From: Geothermobacter ehrlichii
GTDB lineage: Bacteria; Desulfobacterota; Desulfuromonadia; Desulfuromonadales; Geothermobacteraceae
Reading direction: 5' to 3'
Length of the DNA: 64,000 bases
Assembly (NCBI RefSeq): GCF_008124615.1
Contig: NZ_VNIB01000004.1
Location: 1 to 64,000 of the forward strand
The position numbers and the translations under genes are program-made. Numbering within the stretch: the first letter of the stretch is position 1; the number at the start of each line of letters is the position of its first letter. A model generated the notes under the pieces. That model had not been told where the DNA came from, searched no databases, and saw only the letters and a program-made list of their open reading frames with translations. Below are positions 19,331 through 27,453 of the stretch, one piece after another.

Positions 19331-19360
19331 TTGACAAACGGGCTCTCTTTTCGGCAGACT
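19331..19360 (+). promoter_or_regulatory. Promoter of the asd leader
   Basis: A perfect TTGACA at 19331-19336 is followed after 18 bases by CAGACT (19355-19360), a weak -10. The predicted start falls on or within a base or two of the A of the leader-peptide ATG at 19367, which has no ribosome site, so the leader peptide would be translated from a leaderless mRNA. Confidence 0.5.
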
Positions 19361-19366
19361 CGCCCC

Positions 19367-19462
19367 ATGCTGACCGAATCCCTGACCAGCAAACGGACCA
19401 AGACCACTACCCGGAAAACCAGGCCGGGGCGGGCGATGGTCTGTGACCAGGGGATTGCGTAG
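19367..19462 (+). CDS. Candidate threonine/lysine-rich leader peptide of asd
   Basis: A 31-codon [23 protein letters not shown] and then [11 protein letters not shown]. Seven of the first 18 codons are threonine, including three in a row, and three more are lysine; both are end products of the pathway that Asd feeds. It begins at the predicted transcription start and ends 28 bases before a strong terminator-like hairpin preceding asd. This is the architecture of thr-type attenuation: stalling on scarce threonyl- or lysyl-tRNA would favour readthrough. The anti-terminator pairing is not obvious by eye, so the mechanism is inferred. Confidence 0.5.
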   Translation: MLTESLTSKRTKTTTRKTRPGRAMVCDQGIA

Positions 19463-19489
19463 ACGCACATTCGACGCGCAACAAACCGA

Positions 19490-19522
19490 CGGCCACGGAT
19501 CATCGCGATCCGTGGCCGTTTT
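19490..19522 (+). terminator. Intrinsic terminator/attenuator between the leader peptide and asd
   Basis: CGGCCACGGATC, loop ATCGC, GATCCGTGGCCG, then TTTT: a perfect 12-bp stem and a short U-run, 57 bases upstream of the asd start. Two weaker hairpins precede it (TGGTC/GACCA around 19435-19448 inside the leader peptide, and TTGCG/CGCAA around 19455-19481), the sort of series seen in attenuators. It could alternatively simply terminate the upstream DjlA-like transcript. Confidence 0.65.
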
Positions 19523-19578
19523 ACGTTGACCGGCGGCCCGGACAGGAACCGCCAAGAAACCATCTCAAGGAGCGGACA

Positions 19579-20676
19579 ATGAACGTCGGATTTATCGGTT
19601 GGCGCGGCATGGTCGGATCGGTGCTCATGCAGCGCATGCAGGAAGAAAACGATTTCGCCGGAATCAATCCGGTCTTCTTCTCCACCTCCCAGGTCGGCCA
19701 GGAAGCTCCCTTCGATGCCGGCAAGCTGCTCGACGCGAAAGATGTCGACGAGCTGAAAAAACTCGACGTCATCGTCACCTGCCAGGGCGGCGACTACACC
19801 AAGGAAATCCACCCGCGATTGCGCGCTGCCGGCTGGAACGGCTACTGGATCGACGCCGCCAGCGCCCTGCGCATGGAAGAAAACGCCGTCATCATTCTCG
19901 ACCCGGTCAACCGGGATGTCATAGACGCCGCCCTTTCCGCCGGGCAGAAGGATTTCATCGGCGGCAACTGCACCGTCAGCCTGATGCTGATGGCCCTGGG
20001 CGGCCTGTTCCGCGCCGGGCTGGTCGAATGGCTCACTTCCATGACCTACCAGGCCGCCTCCGGCGCCGGGGCGCCGAACATGCGCGAACTGCTGGCGCAG
20101 ATGGGTCACCTGCACGCCAGCGTCGCCGACGAGCTGAAAGACCCGGCCTCGGCCATTCTGGAGATCGACCGCAAGGTGACCGCCGAACTGCAGGGAGACG
20201 CCATCCCGACCGACCATTTCGGCTTTCCCCTGGCCGGCAGCCTGCTGCCCTGGATCGACCGTGAAGTCGAGGACGGCCAGAGCCGGGAGGAGTGGAAGGG
20301 CTACGCCGAGACCAACAAGATCCTGCGCAGCGAAACACCAATCCCCATTGACGGCATCTGCGTGCGGGTCGGCGCCATGCGCTGCCACAGCCAGGCCCTG
20401 ACCATCAAGCTGACCAGGGATGTGCCGATCGCCGACATCGAAGATCTGCTCGCCAACGACAACGAATGGGCCGAACTGGTACCCAACACCAGGGAGGCGA
20501 CCCTTTCGCGACTGACTCCGGCCGCCGTCTCCGGCACCCTGAAGACCCCCGTCGGCCGGGTGCGCAAGATGAAGATGGGCCCACGGTACCTTTCCGCCTT
20601 CACCTGCGGCGACCAGCTGTTGTGGGGCGCCGCCGAACCGTTGCGGCGAATGGTGAGGATTCTGGTGGAAAAATAA
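19579..20676 (+). CDS. asd: Aspartate-semialdehyde dehydrogenase
   Basis: A 365-residue NADP-dependent enzyme making aspartate semialdehyde, the branch point to lysine/diaminopimelate, threonine and methionine. It opens [20 protein letters not shown], carries the catalytic cysteine C131 in [10 protein letters not shown], and ends [12 protein letters not shown], matching the long Gram-negative (E. coli type) Asd. AAGGAG precedes the ATG. It follows a candidate attenuator and is closed by a terminator at 20713. lysA, acting later in the same pathway, is at 42.3 kb under separate control. Confidence 0.96.
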   Translation: MNVGFIGWRGMVGSVLMQRMQEENDFAGINPVFFSTSQVGQEAPFDAGKLLDAKDVDELKKLDVIVTCQGGDYTKEIHPRLRAAGWNGYWIDAASALRMEENAVIILDPVNRDVIDAALSAGQKDFIGGNCTVSLMLMALGGLFRAGLVEWLTSMTYQAASGAGAPNMRELLAQMGHLHASVADELKDPASAILEIDRKVTAELQGDAIPTDHFGFPLAGSLLPWIDREVEDGQSREEWKGYAETNKILRSETPIPIDGICVRVGAMRCHSQALTIKLTRDVPIADIEDLLANDNEWAELVPNTREATLSRLTPAAVSGTLKTPVGRVRKMKMGPRYLSAFTCGDQLLWGAAEPLRRMVRILVEK

Positions 20677-20712
20677 CGTCGGCCGGAAGCGAATGCACGA
20701 GACTGCGTACTC

Positions 20713-20752
20713 AAAGGGGACAGGCTCCACGGGGGCACGTCCCCTTTTCTTT
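20713..20752 (+). terminator. Terminator of asd, GGGGACnGnCTCC family
   Basis: AAAGGGGAC and GTCCCCTTT (20713-20721 / 20739-20747) pair around a 17-base loop, followed by TCTTTG. The arm AGGGGACAGGCTCC recurs in related form near 21905, 27401 and 37345. Confidence 0.8.
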
Positions 20753-20809
20753 GACTTGTTTCATCTCCTGGCCTAGATTGGAGAACGGTTCCGGCATGGG
20801 GCCGGAACC
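20751..20809 (+). promoter_or_regulatory. selD promoter and 5' stabilising hairpin
   Basis: TTGACT (20751-20756) and TAGATT (20774-20779) have an ideal 17-base spacer, predicting a start near 20786. The next bases form a perfect 9-bp hairpin (GGTTCCGGC, loop ATGGG, GCCGGAACC, 20787-20809), so the selD mRNA would begin with a stem-loop. Such 5' hairpins often protect transcripts; specific regulation is possible but not shown. Confidence 0.55.
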
Positions 20810-20832
20810 GCAATCACGAATCAGGAGACTGC

Positions 20833-21885
20833 ATGCGCTTTTTCGGCAGAAAGAAAACCCTGACCGGGTTGGCCCGAACCTGCGGTTGAGCCGCCAAGAT
20901 CGGTCCGACGGTCCTGTCGGACGCCTTAGGCGGTCTGCCGCTTCCCGATGACCCCAACCTCCTGGTCGGCTTCGAATCGAGCGACGACGCGGCGGTCTAT
21001 CGGCTCAACGACGAACTGGCCCTGGTCAGCACGGTGGACTACATCACCCCGCCGGTGGACGACCCGGTCTGGTTCGGCCGCATCGCCGCCGCCAACGCCC
21101 TTTCGGACGTCTTCGCCATGGGGGGCAGGCCGGTCATCGCTCTGAACCTGGTCATGTTTCCGGAGAAAAAACTCGGCCCGGAGGTTCTGCGCGAAATCCT
21201 CCGCGGCGGTCTGGAAAAGGTGTCCGAGGCCGGAGCGGTCTTGGCCGGAGGTCATTCGACGGACAACGAGGAGCCGGTCTACGGACTGGCCGTCACCGGT
21301 GTGATCTCTCCGCAGCGGATTCTGACCAACTGCGGTGCCAGACCGGGGGACGCGCTGGTGCTGACAAAGCCCCTGGGGACAGGTGTACTCTTCAACGCCT
21401 GCCGGTCGAGAAGACTTCCCCGGCAGGAACTCGATCCGATACTGCCGCAGATCGCCGCCCTCAACGGCCCGGCCATGGAGATCGCCCTGAAGTACGACAT
21501 CCATGCCTGCACCGATGTCACCGGTTTCGGACTCGCCGGGCACAGCCTCGAGATGGCCAGAGGTTCCGGGCTGCTGATCGAACTGGAATATGCCGCCCTG
21601 CCGATTCATCCCAACGTGCTGGAGATGTACGCCAAAGGCGAGACCACCGGCAGCAACAAGCCCAACCGCAAGCTGACCGCCGGCTGGCTGGAGCTGGAGG
21701 CGCGGCTCACCGGCCCCCAGCAGGAGCTTCTTTTCGATCCGCAAACCTCCGGCGGCCTGCTTCTCGCCCTGCCGGCCGGCCAGGCCGACGCCCTGGTCGG
21801 CGACCTGCGTGCCGCAGGCGTCACCACCTCCCGCATCATCGGCCAGGCCGTCAAGGCGGAAACCGCCGGCGTCAGGGTGGTCTGA
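20833..21885 (+). CDS. selD: Selenophosphate synthetase containing selenocysteine
   Basis: A 350-residue enzyme making selenophosphate from selenide and ATP, the selenium donor for selenocysteine and selenouridine. An in-frame TGA at 20887-20889 must be read as selenocysteine (U19): the local sequence TCG-U-AAKIGPTVLSDAL aligns U19 with the catalytic cysteine of other SelD proteins (C17 in E. coli). A bSECIS-like hairpin follows directly. The rest is canonical (STVDYITPPVDDPVWFGRIAA, LAGGHSTDNEEP, TDVTGFGLAGH). ORF callers start it too late, after the TGA. ATG 20833 is preceded by AGGAGA. Confidence 0.92.
20890..20933 (+). promoter_or_regulatory. bSECIS element in selD
   Basis: Immediately after the UGA, CCGCC (20891-20895) pairs with GGCGG (20929-20933) and GTCCGAC (20903-20909) with GTCGGAC (20916-20922) around apical loop GGTCCT. 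The loop starts 21 bases after the UGA, in the window expected for SelB recognition, with G residues at the loop tip. All of it is coding sequence. Confidence 0.75.
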
Positions 21886-21904
21886 AATTCCGCAGACAGC
21901 AGAC

Positions 21905-21950
21905 AAAGAGGGGGACGGCTCCAGCAGGGAACCGCCCCCCTCTTTTCCTG
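21905..21950. terminator. Bidirectional terminator between selD and the signalling operon
   Basis: AAAGAGGGGGACGG and CCGCCCCCCTCTTT pair (one mismatch) around a CTCCAGCAGGGAA loop, with TTTTCC after it on the plus strand and an A-run before it, so it can serve both convergent transcripts. It belongs to the same GGGGACnGnCTCC hairpin family as 20713. Confidence 0.75.
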
Positions 21951-22007
21951 GATCGAACAGTTTTTGAAGTCTGGGCCCGGAAGTCCTCCCATGTCCCCGC
22001 CCACGAA

Positions 22008-23792
22008 TCAGCCGGATCTGCTGTCCTTCACCTCCCGGCAAATGCTTAAAAGCTGCTCCAGTGGCGCCGGTTTGCCCAGGTGGAATCCCTGTGCCTCCTC
22101 GCATTGCAGGCGCCTAACAAAGTCGAGTTGCTCAAGGGTTTCGATCCCTTCCGCCACAACCGACATACCCAGATGCTTGGCGAGGTCGACAATCGATTTG
22201 GCGATGGCCTCATCCCCCTTGTCCTTGCCGATGTTGCGTATGAACGAACTGTCAATCTTGAGTTTCTTCACCGGAAAGTTCTTCAGGTAGCTGAGCGACG
22301 AATATCCGGTACCAAAATCATCGATCGATACGCTGACCCCCAGCCTGGTGAGTTGTTTCAGCGTCCTGACCGTTTCGTCGACGTTGTGCATCAGGATACT
22401 TTCGGTCAGTTCGAGTTCGAGAAGTTCCGGCTCGATGAGCGTCTCCCTCAGCACGCCGGCAACCGTATCGACGAAATCCTTCTTTTTCATCTGGGCCCCG
22501 GAGATGTTCACTGCAACGGGAATGGCCGGGCAACCTGACGCCATCCAGGCATGCAGGTCACGGCAGGCCTGGCTCAGAACCCATGTCCCAACGGTCTCAA
22601 TCATCCCGATTTCTTCGAGGATGGGAATGAACTTCGCCGGCGAAACGGGCGGTCCATCCTCAGGCGTCCAGCGCAGCAAGGCTTCCATTCCGCTGATCTG
22701 GCCCGTCCTGACCGAAAACTTGGGCTGGTAATGGAGATGAAATTCCCGGTTTTCAAGGCCGCGCAGCAATCTGCTTTCGAAATTCAGGCGATCGAGGGCC
22801 CGTTCATTCATCTCCTTGGAAAAGAACTGGTAGGTATTGCCGCCATGTTCCTTGGCCTGATACATGGCGACATCGGCATGACGGATGAGGTCTTCAACAC
22901 TGGTGCCATCTGTTGGTGCCAACGAGATGCCAATACTCGCGGTCATATAGATTTCCCGGTCACCAAGCCGAATCGGTCTGCGAATCTCGCCGAGGATACG
23001 CCTGGCCACCAGTGCGGCATCCTCCTCCCTGGCGATAGAGGAAAGTACGACCACGAACTCGTCACCACCGAGACGCGCGACCGTATCGCTGCGCCGCAGA
23101 TTGTTGCTGAGCCGGTCGGCAATCTCCCTGAGGTACCCTCCCCCCTGAGCAAGACCGGTTTCGTTCATGTCGAGACAGTAACTGAGGCGTTCCGCGACCG
23201 ACTTGAGCAACGTGTCTCCGGCCGAATGCCCAAGGGTGTCGTTGATGATCTTGAACCGGTCGAGATCCAAAAAGAGCACGGCAAGAGACTGTTTTTGCCG
23301 CATGGCCAGGGCCAGCGACTGGCTAAGCCTGTCCTGCAGCAGGCTTCGGTTCGGCAGTCCGGTCAGGTGGTCGTACTGGGCGAGGTGGGCCAACCGTCGT
23401 TCGGAGCGGGCCCGTTCGATGGCATAGCGGATCGACCGTTCAAGCAGCGGAGCATTGAGCTGGCTTTTGACCAGGTAGTCGGACGCACCGGCCTCCATGG
23501 CTTCGAGGTCGATTTCCCGGTCACTCTGGCCTGTCAGAAAGATGATCGGAATCTCGCAGCCGCCGGCAACGGCCTCGCGCAGCAGTTCCAGTCCCGTCCG
23601 GGAGCCGAGACGGTAATCGAGCAGGCAGGCATCGGCTTCATTGCTCAAGAGCTTGCCGAGCGCCTCCTGATAGTCATACGACCAGTCGACGCGATAGGAT
23701 GTCCCAACGATGTCGCCAAGCAGGTCGCGAGCGATCAGAACATCGTCCTCGTCGTCATCGATGATCAAAATGCTGAGCAGCTGTTCACCCAT
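22008..23792 (-). CDS. Response regulator with GGDEF and EAL domains
   Basis: A 594-residue REC-GGDEF-EAL protein for cyclic-di-GMP control. The receiver phosphosite is D59 in CLLDYRLGS. GGDEF at 242-246 is intact with an inhibitory site RRSD at 233-236, so cyclase activity is plausible. The EAL domain (EALLRW at 370, DDFGTGYSSL, EGIET) keeps the usual catalytic residues, so phosphodiesterase activity is also plausible. Residues 203-224 are an unusual insertion before the GGDEF strand, apparently duplicating a helix (LLKSVAERL and LREIADRL). It is the last gene of a four-gene signalling operon. Confidence 0.93.
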   Translation of the reverse strand: MGEQLLSILIIDDDEDDVLIARDLLGDIVGTSYRVDWSYDYQEALGKLLSNEADACLLDYRLGSRTGLELLREAVAGGCEIPIIFLTGQSDREIDLEAMEAGASDYLVKSQLNAPLLERSIRYAIERARSERRLAHLAQYDHLTGLPNRSLLQDRLSQSLALAMRQKQSLAVLFLDLDRFKIINDTLGHSAGDTLLKSVAERLSYCLDMNETGLAQGGGYLREIADRLSNNLRRSDTVARLGGDEFVVVLSSIAREEDAALVARRILGEIRRPIRLGDREIYMTASIGISLAPTDGTSVEDLIRHADVAMYQAKEHGGNTYQFFSKEMNERALDRLNFESRLLRGLENREFHLHYQPKFSVRTGQISGMEALLRWTPEDGPPVSPAKFIPILEEIGMIETVGTWVLSQACRDLHAWMASGCPAIPVAVNISGAQMKKKDFVDTVAGVLRETLIEPELLELELTESILMHNVDETVRTLKQLTRLGVSVSIDDFGTGYSSLSYLKNFPVKKLKIDSSFIRNIGKDKGDEAIAKSIVDLAKHLGMSVVAEGIETLEQLDFVRRLQCEEAQGFHLGKPAPLEQLLSICREVKDSRSG

Positions 23793-24254
23793 TCATACTC
23801 CTTGCGAACCGGTCGGCAGGGCAACGATTTCGAACCAGTAACGGGAGAGGCTGCGCATCACTTCCACAAGGCCATCGAACGATACCGGCTTGGAGATGAA
23901 CGAATTGACACCGAGATCGTAGCTGCGCAGGATATCCTCCTCGGCCTTGCTGGTGGTCAGTACGACAATGGGAATGCGTCTCAGGTCGGAATCGGCCTTG
24001 ATTTCGGCCAGCGCCTCACGCCCGCTTTTGCGCGGCATGTTCAGGTCGAGCAAAATGAGCCCGGGACGTGGCGCCGCCCCCGGTTCCCGGTAGGCATTGC
24101 GGCGGTAGAGATAATCAAGAAGCTCCTCGCCATCTTCGACGAAACGGATCTCATTTTTCAGACGCGCCTCTTCCAGGGCCTCCTTGGCCATCAGGCGATC
24201 ATCCGGGTCATCGTCTGCCACCAGAATGATGATGGATTCTTTATGCTTGGTCAT
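23793..24254 (-). CDS. Rcp1-type single-domain response regulator
   Basis: A 153-residue receiver. It starts MTKHKESIIILVADDDPDDR, has the phosphosite in LILLDLNMPRKSG, VVLTTSK and SFISKPV, and the DDDPDD opening typical of regulators paired with phytochrome-like or PAS kinases. The start at 24254 overlaps the 3' end of the kinase gene, and the stop abuts the next regulator, so the genes are translationally coupled. It probably receives phosphate from the kinase upstream. Confidence 0.9.
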   Translation of the reverse strand: MTKHKESIIILVADDDPDDRLMAKEALEEARLKNEIRFVEDGEELLDYLYRRNAYREPGAAPRPGLILLDLNMPRKSGREALAEIKADSDLRRIPIVVLTTSKAEEDILRSYDLGVNSFISKPVSFDGLVEVMRSLSRYWFEIVALPTGSQGV

Positions 24255-26406
24255 GCTGCAAGGTCTCCTTGTCCTGGCGAACGGGCAACTCGACGATAAA
24301 GGTGGTACCAATGCCGACACGGCTTGAAGCGGTAATGGTACCGGCATGTCGCCGGACGATCTTCTGGCAGATGGCCAGACCGATACCCGAGCCCTCGTAG
24401 TCGGAGCGGCCGTGCAGGCGTTGAAAAACACCGAAAATCCGGTCGAGATACTTCTCCTCAAAACCGATACCGTTATCGCTGACGGTCAAACAGCACCAGC
24501 GTTCATACCCGCGCAGGAATTCCTCACCTGCGACGCGTATCTCCGGCGCAACCCCCTGGCGGTGAAACTTCAGCGCGTTGCCGAGCAGGTTCTGGAACAG
24601 CTGGCGCATCTGCAAGGGTTCCGCATCGATGGTTGGAAGCTCTCCTACCTCGATGGTCGCGTTCAGCTCGGTGGCCCGAACCTCGATATCCGAGATAACC
24701 TCGCCAACAACCCGATTCAGGTCCACCACCTCGAAGGGACGCGCCTTGGTCGTGACCCTTGAGAAACTGAGCAGGTCGGAAATCAACGTCTGCATGCGCA
24801 CCGAGGCATTCTGCATGCGCGCCAGATAGTCGCGCCCGGTTTCGTCAAGCCTGTCGGCGTATTTCGAAACCAGCCGGTCGCCAAAGGCGCTTATTTTGCG
24901 CAGGGGTTCCTGCAAATCGTGGGAGGCGACATAGGCGAACTCCTCCAGCTCCCGGTTGCTCTCTTCCAGCCTGTGGGCAAATTCGCGCAGTTCCATTTCC
25001 ACCTTTTTCTGCTGCGAAATATCCTGTCCGACCAGAACGAACCCCTGACCAGGCAGCGGGGCGCAGGAAAAGAGAACGGGCAGCGACTCGCCCGACGGGG
25101 TGGTGACCTCTATTTCACGGGCTACATGTCGGGTGTCGCCACAGGTTTCGGTCAACAATTTCCCTCCCGCCTCACCGAGCAGGTTTTCCACGGACTCTCC
25201 CTTCAGGGTTTCGCTATCCATGCCGAAAGTCATCGCCGCTGCGCTGTTGGCGCGCAGAACGGTCCCCCGCGGGTCGACCACCAGCAACGACTCGTGCATC
25301 GAATCGATAATGTTCTTCATCAAACGGCGCGATACAGTCGTCTTTCCAAGACTCTCTACCATCTGGTTGAAAGAGTGAATCAATTGCCCGACTTCCCCGC
25401 TTACGCGAGACTCCACCCGCACCGTCAAATCGCCGCCGGCCACCCTGGCTGCGGCCTTGCTGAGCTCGTCAATCGGCTGGGCCAACTTGCCGGCAAAAGA
25501 CCTTACTATGACCACGATCACGGCCAGAGCAAGGGCGCAGACCTGCAGGCTGCTTTTCACCAGACCAGCAAGCTGCTCCCGGTATTTGTCGAGCGGCGCA
25601 AAGACCAGCAGCGAAATATCCAGAGATTGAAGATACACCGTGGCGAAGCATCCCTCCGCTCCGAACAATCTGATCTTGCCCGACCGGCTCGCCCGTTTCC
25701 GATCCGGACGCATTGGTTCCGGGAGCTGCATGCTCCGGTCGACGGCACTTTTGAAGCCCTCTGGGAGCTCCAGGTGGAGCAGCCTGCCGCCGTAGTCGAA
25801 AAGCCCGACAAACCGTCCGGTCGCGTCGGCATATTCTTCGATCCCGGGCAACAGCTCGCGGATCGGAAATCCCGCCATAAGAGCGCCGTTGAAGCGGTCA
25901 GTAAAGTACTGGTAGATCCCCAGGATCATCAGTACCTGCGGGTCTTCCCGACCTTGATCGGGCAAGTGGATGCCGACCTGGACCTTGCCCGGATGCTGCC
26001 GGGCCGCCCGGAACAGGGCCGTATCGCCGAACCCGCCGGCTGCTTCGTCCTTCTGTCCATGAACAACCCGCAATACCTCGACGCCGTGGTCGTCGAGGAA
26101 GGAAAGCTGCGGAAATGTGACGCTGAAGTCGTCCAGATAGTCGATCAGCGCCAGTTCACGATAGGTCTTGTGAAAGTCGAGAACAGGCCGTCCCCTGCCG
26201 ATCTGGGACAGCGTCTGTCCGTGCTCCCTGAGACTCTCAAAGATCGTGCGGACAATCTGACGGGTGTCGATGTCCAACTCGTCCTGTTCCTGCCTGAGCA
26301 GGAACGAACTGACCTGAAGGTACCAGACCGCGAGCAGGACCACTGCCAGCAGCAGCAAAGCGAGGACGTGAGAGGCGAACAGCCTGGAACGTATCGACTG
26401 CAACAT
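24241..26406 (-). CDS. Membrane sensor histidine kinase (sensor-HAMP-PAS-HisKA-HATPase)
   Basis: A 721-residue kinase. Two transmembrane segments (about 9-31 and 285-305) enclose a large periplasmic sensor domain; then HAMP (LAQPIDELSKAAARVAGGDL), a PAS domain, the phosphohistidine motif YVASHDLQEPLRKI and ATP-binding boxes LLGNALKFH, DNGIGFEE and GSGIGLAICQK. The HisKA type with SHDLQEPL matches kinases using Rcp1-like partners, as found directly downstream. The upstream gene encodes a PstS-like binding protein that may present a ligand to the periplasmic domain. Confidence 0.92.
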   Translation of the reverse strand: MLQSIRSRLFASHVLALLLLAVVLLAVWYLQVSSFLLRQEQDELDIDTRQIVRTIFESLREHGQTLSQIGRGRPVLDFHKTYRELALIDYLDDFSVTFPQLSFLDDHGVEVLRVVHGQKDEAAGGFGDTALFRAARQHPGKVQVGIHLPDQGREDPQVLMILGIYQYFTDRFNGALMAGFPIRELLPGIEEYADATGRFVGLFDYGGRLLHLELPEGFKSAVDRSMQLPEPMRPDRKRASRSGKIRLFGAEGCFATVYLQSLDISLLVFAPLDKYREQLAGLVKSSLQVCALALAVIVVIVRSFAGKLAQPIDELSKAAARVAGGDLTVRVESRVSGEVGQLIHSFNQMVESLGKTTVSRRLMKNIIDSMHESLLVVDPRGTVLRANSAAAMTFGMDSETLKGESVENLLGEAGGKLLTETCGDTRHVAREIEVTTPSGESLPVLFSCAPLPGQGFVLVGQDISQQKKVEMELREFAHRLEESNRELEEFAYVASHDLQEPLRKISAFGDRLVSKYADRLDETGRDYLARMQNASVRMQTLISDLLSFSRVTTKARPFEVVDLNRVVGEVISDIEVRATELNATIEVGELPTIDAEPLQMRQLFQNLLGNALKFHRQGVAPEIRVAGEEFLRGYERWCCLTVSDNGIGFEEKYLDRIFGVFQRLHGRSDYEGSGIGLAICQKIVRRHAGTITASSRVGIGTTFIVELPVRQDKETLQHDQA

Positions 26407-26415
26407 CGTAGCCGG

Positions 26416-27219
26416 TCAGTCGATCGTCGCGATCACTCCAAAATGCTGCATCAGTCTGCGGGCCTCGGGGGTGAAAAGATAGCTCATGAAACCCAGGGCC
26501 GACTGTTTGACGCCGTCTTTCCAGATGATGCCGAAGGGGCTGGCCAAAGGGTACTGGCCACTGAGAACAGCACCCGCTTCCGGAGCGATACCGTTGAATT
26601 TCAGCACCTTCAGATTCGAATGAATGGCCATGGCCAGCGGCAGATAGCCGATGGTGTTTTCATGGGAGGAGAGGATCTCCACGGCTTCCGGCGTACTGTA
26701 GACTGTCTCTCCCACGAAAGTCAGGTCTCTGAACCCGGGAATCTTTTTTTCCAGAACCGAACGCGAAGAATCACCTTTTTCCCGATTGGCGACCAGAATC
26801 CTGGCGTCCGGACCGCCCAGCTCTTTCCAGTTCTGTATTTTCCCCGAGTAGATGGCGAGAATCTGCTCGGTCGTCAGGTTGTCGATGCCAGTCACGCTGC
26901 GATGAACGACAAAAACGACGGGGGAGTAGGCAAAAACCCGGTAATGGAGCCCATAGGCCTTCTCCTTCTCCTTGAGCGGCCGGGCGACACGACCGAGGTC
27001 GCAGTCTCCCCTGGCCGTGGCCTTGACCCCGCCGCTGCTGCCGATACTGTCCGGCACCTCGACCCTTACGCCGGGCATTTTCTGCTGATAGGCCGCGGCC
27101 AACCGCCGCAGCAGTTCCTGGCTGTCCCCGGTACCGGCTACGGTAACCGTTTCCGTCGCCATCGATGCCATCGGATCGAGAACAAGAACAAGACAGACCA
27201 AAAAGAACAGAAATCGCAT
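26416..27219 (-). CDS. PstS-like periplasmic substrate-binding protein
   Basis: A 267-residue secreted protein: signal peptide (about 1-21, ending SMATET), then a PBP-like domain with AGTGDSQELLRRL, SSGGVKATARGDCDLG, LTTEQILAIYSGKIQNWKELGG and GYLPLAMA, typical of the phosphate-binding PstS superfamily. It is nine bases upstream of the kinase gene and no ABC transporter genes are present. The likely role is sensory: delivering an anion ligand to the kinase. The true ligand need not be phosphate. Confidence 0.88.
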   Translation of the reverse strand: MRFLFFLVCLVLVLDPMASMATETVTVAGTGDSQELLRRLAAAYQQKMPGVRVEVPDSIGSSGGVKATARGDCDLGRVARPLKEKEKAYGLHYRVFAYSPVVFVVHRSVTGIDNLTTEQILAIYSGKIQNWKELGGPDARILVANREKGDSSRSVLEKKIPGFRDLTFVGETVYSTPEAVEILSSHENTIGYLPLAMAIHSNLKVLKFNGIAPEAGAVLSGQYPLASPFGIIWKDGVKQSALGFMSYLFTPEARRLMQHFGVIATID

Positions 27220-27453
27220 GATGAGTCACTCCTCGTGAAAGTTGGTAAAAAACAAAATCATTTTTGTAGGTATCTTATCGACGAAAGGCTTGCTGGGCTT
27301 TACCCGGAAGAAGATGACCGGTGAAGCATCTGCAGCGAGGGCCGTTGAGGTGAAATAGGCCGGCCTCAGATTGGTCTGAGCTTCTGCAGGCAGCGAATAA
27401 AAGAGAAGAACACGGCTCCGGCAGGTAACCGTCCCTCTTTTTGCTGCCGTTTT
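27220..27453. other. Gap between the signalling operon and the carbonic anhydrase-like gene
   Basis: I see no ORF with a ribosome site. It holds the promoter region of the four-gene signalling operon near 27220-27290 and, near the other end, hairpins that probably terminate the carbonic anhydrase-like gene (CTCAGA/TCTGAG at 27365-27380 and the family hairpin at 27401). Confidence 0.5.
27401..27442 (-). terminator. Terminator-like hairpin, GGGGACnGnCTCC family
   Basis: AGAGAAGAACACGGCTCC and GGTAACCGTCCCTCTTTTT are imperfectly complementary. On the minus strand the hairpin is followed by CTCTTTTATTC, suiting the carbonic anhydrase-like gene that ends 12 bases upstream. It is the most divergent member of the family. 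Confidence 0.55.

Noticed and set aside
24919-27324. 801-codon plus-strand ORF opposite the signalling operon
   Set aside because: It mirrors three well-supported genes, has glutamine/arginine-rich composition and no domain or ribosome site; a GC-bias shadow. The same holds for the long opposite-strand frames at 30840-32876, 49294-52095, 13677-15500 and 53447-56071.
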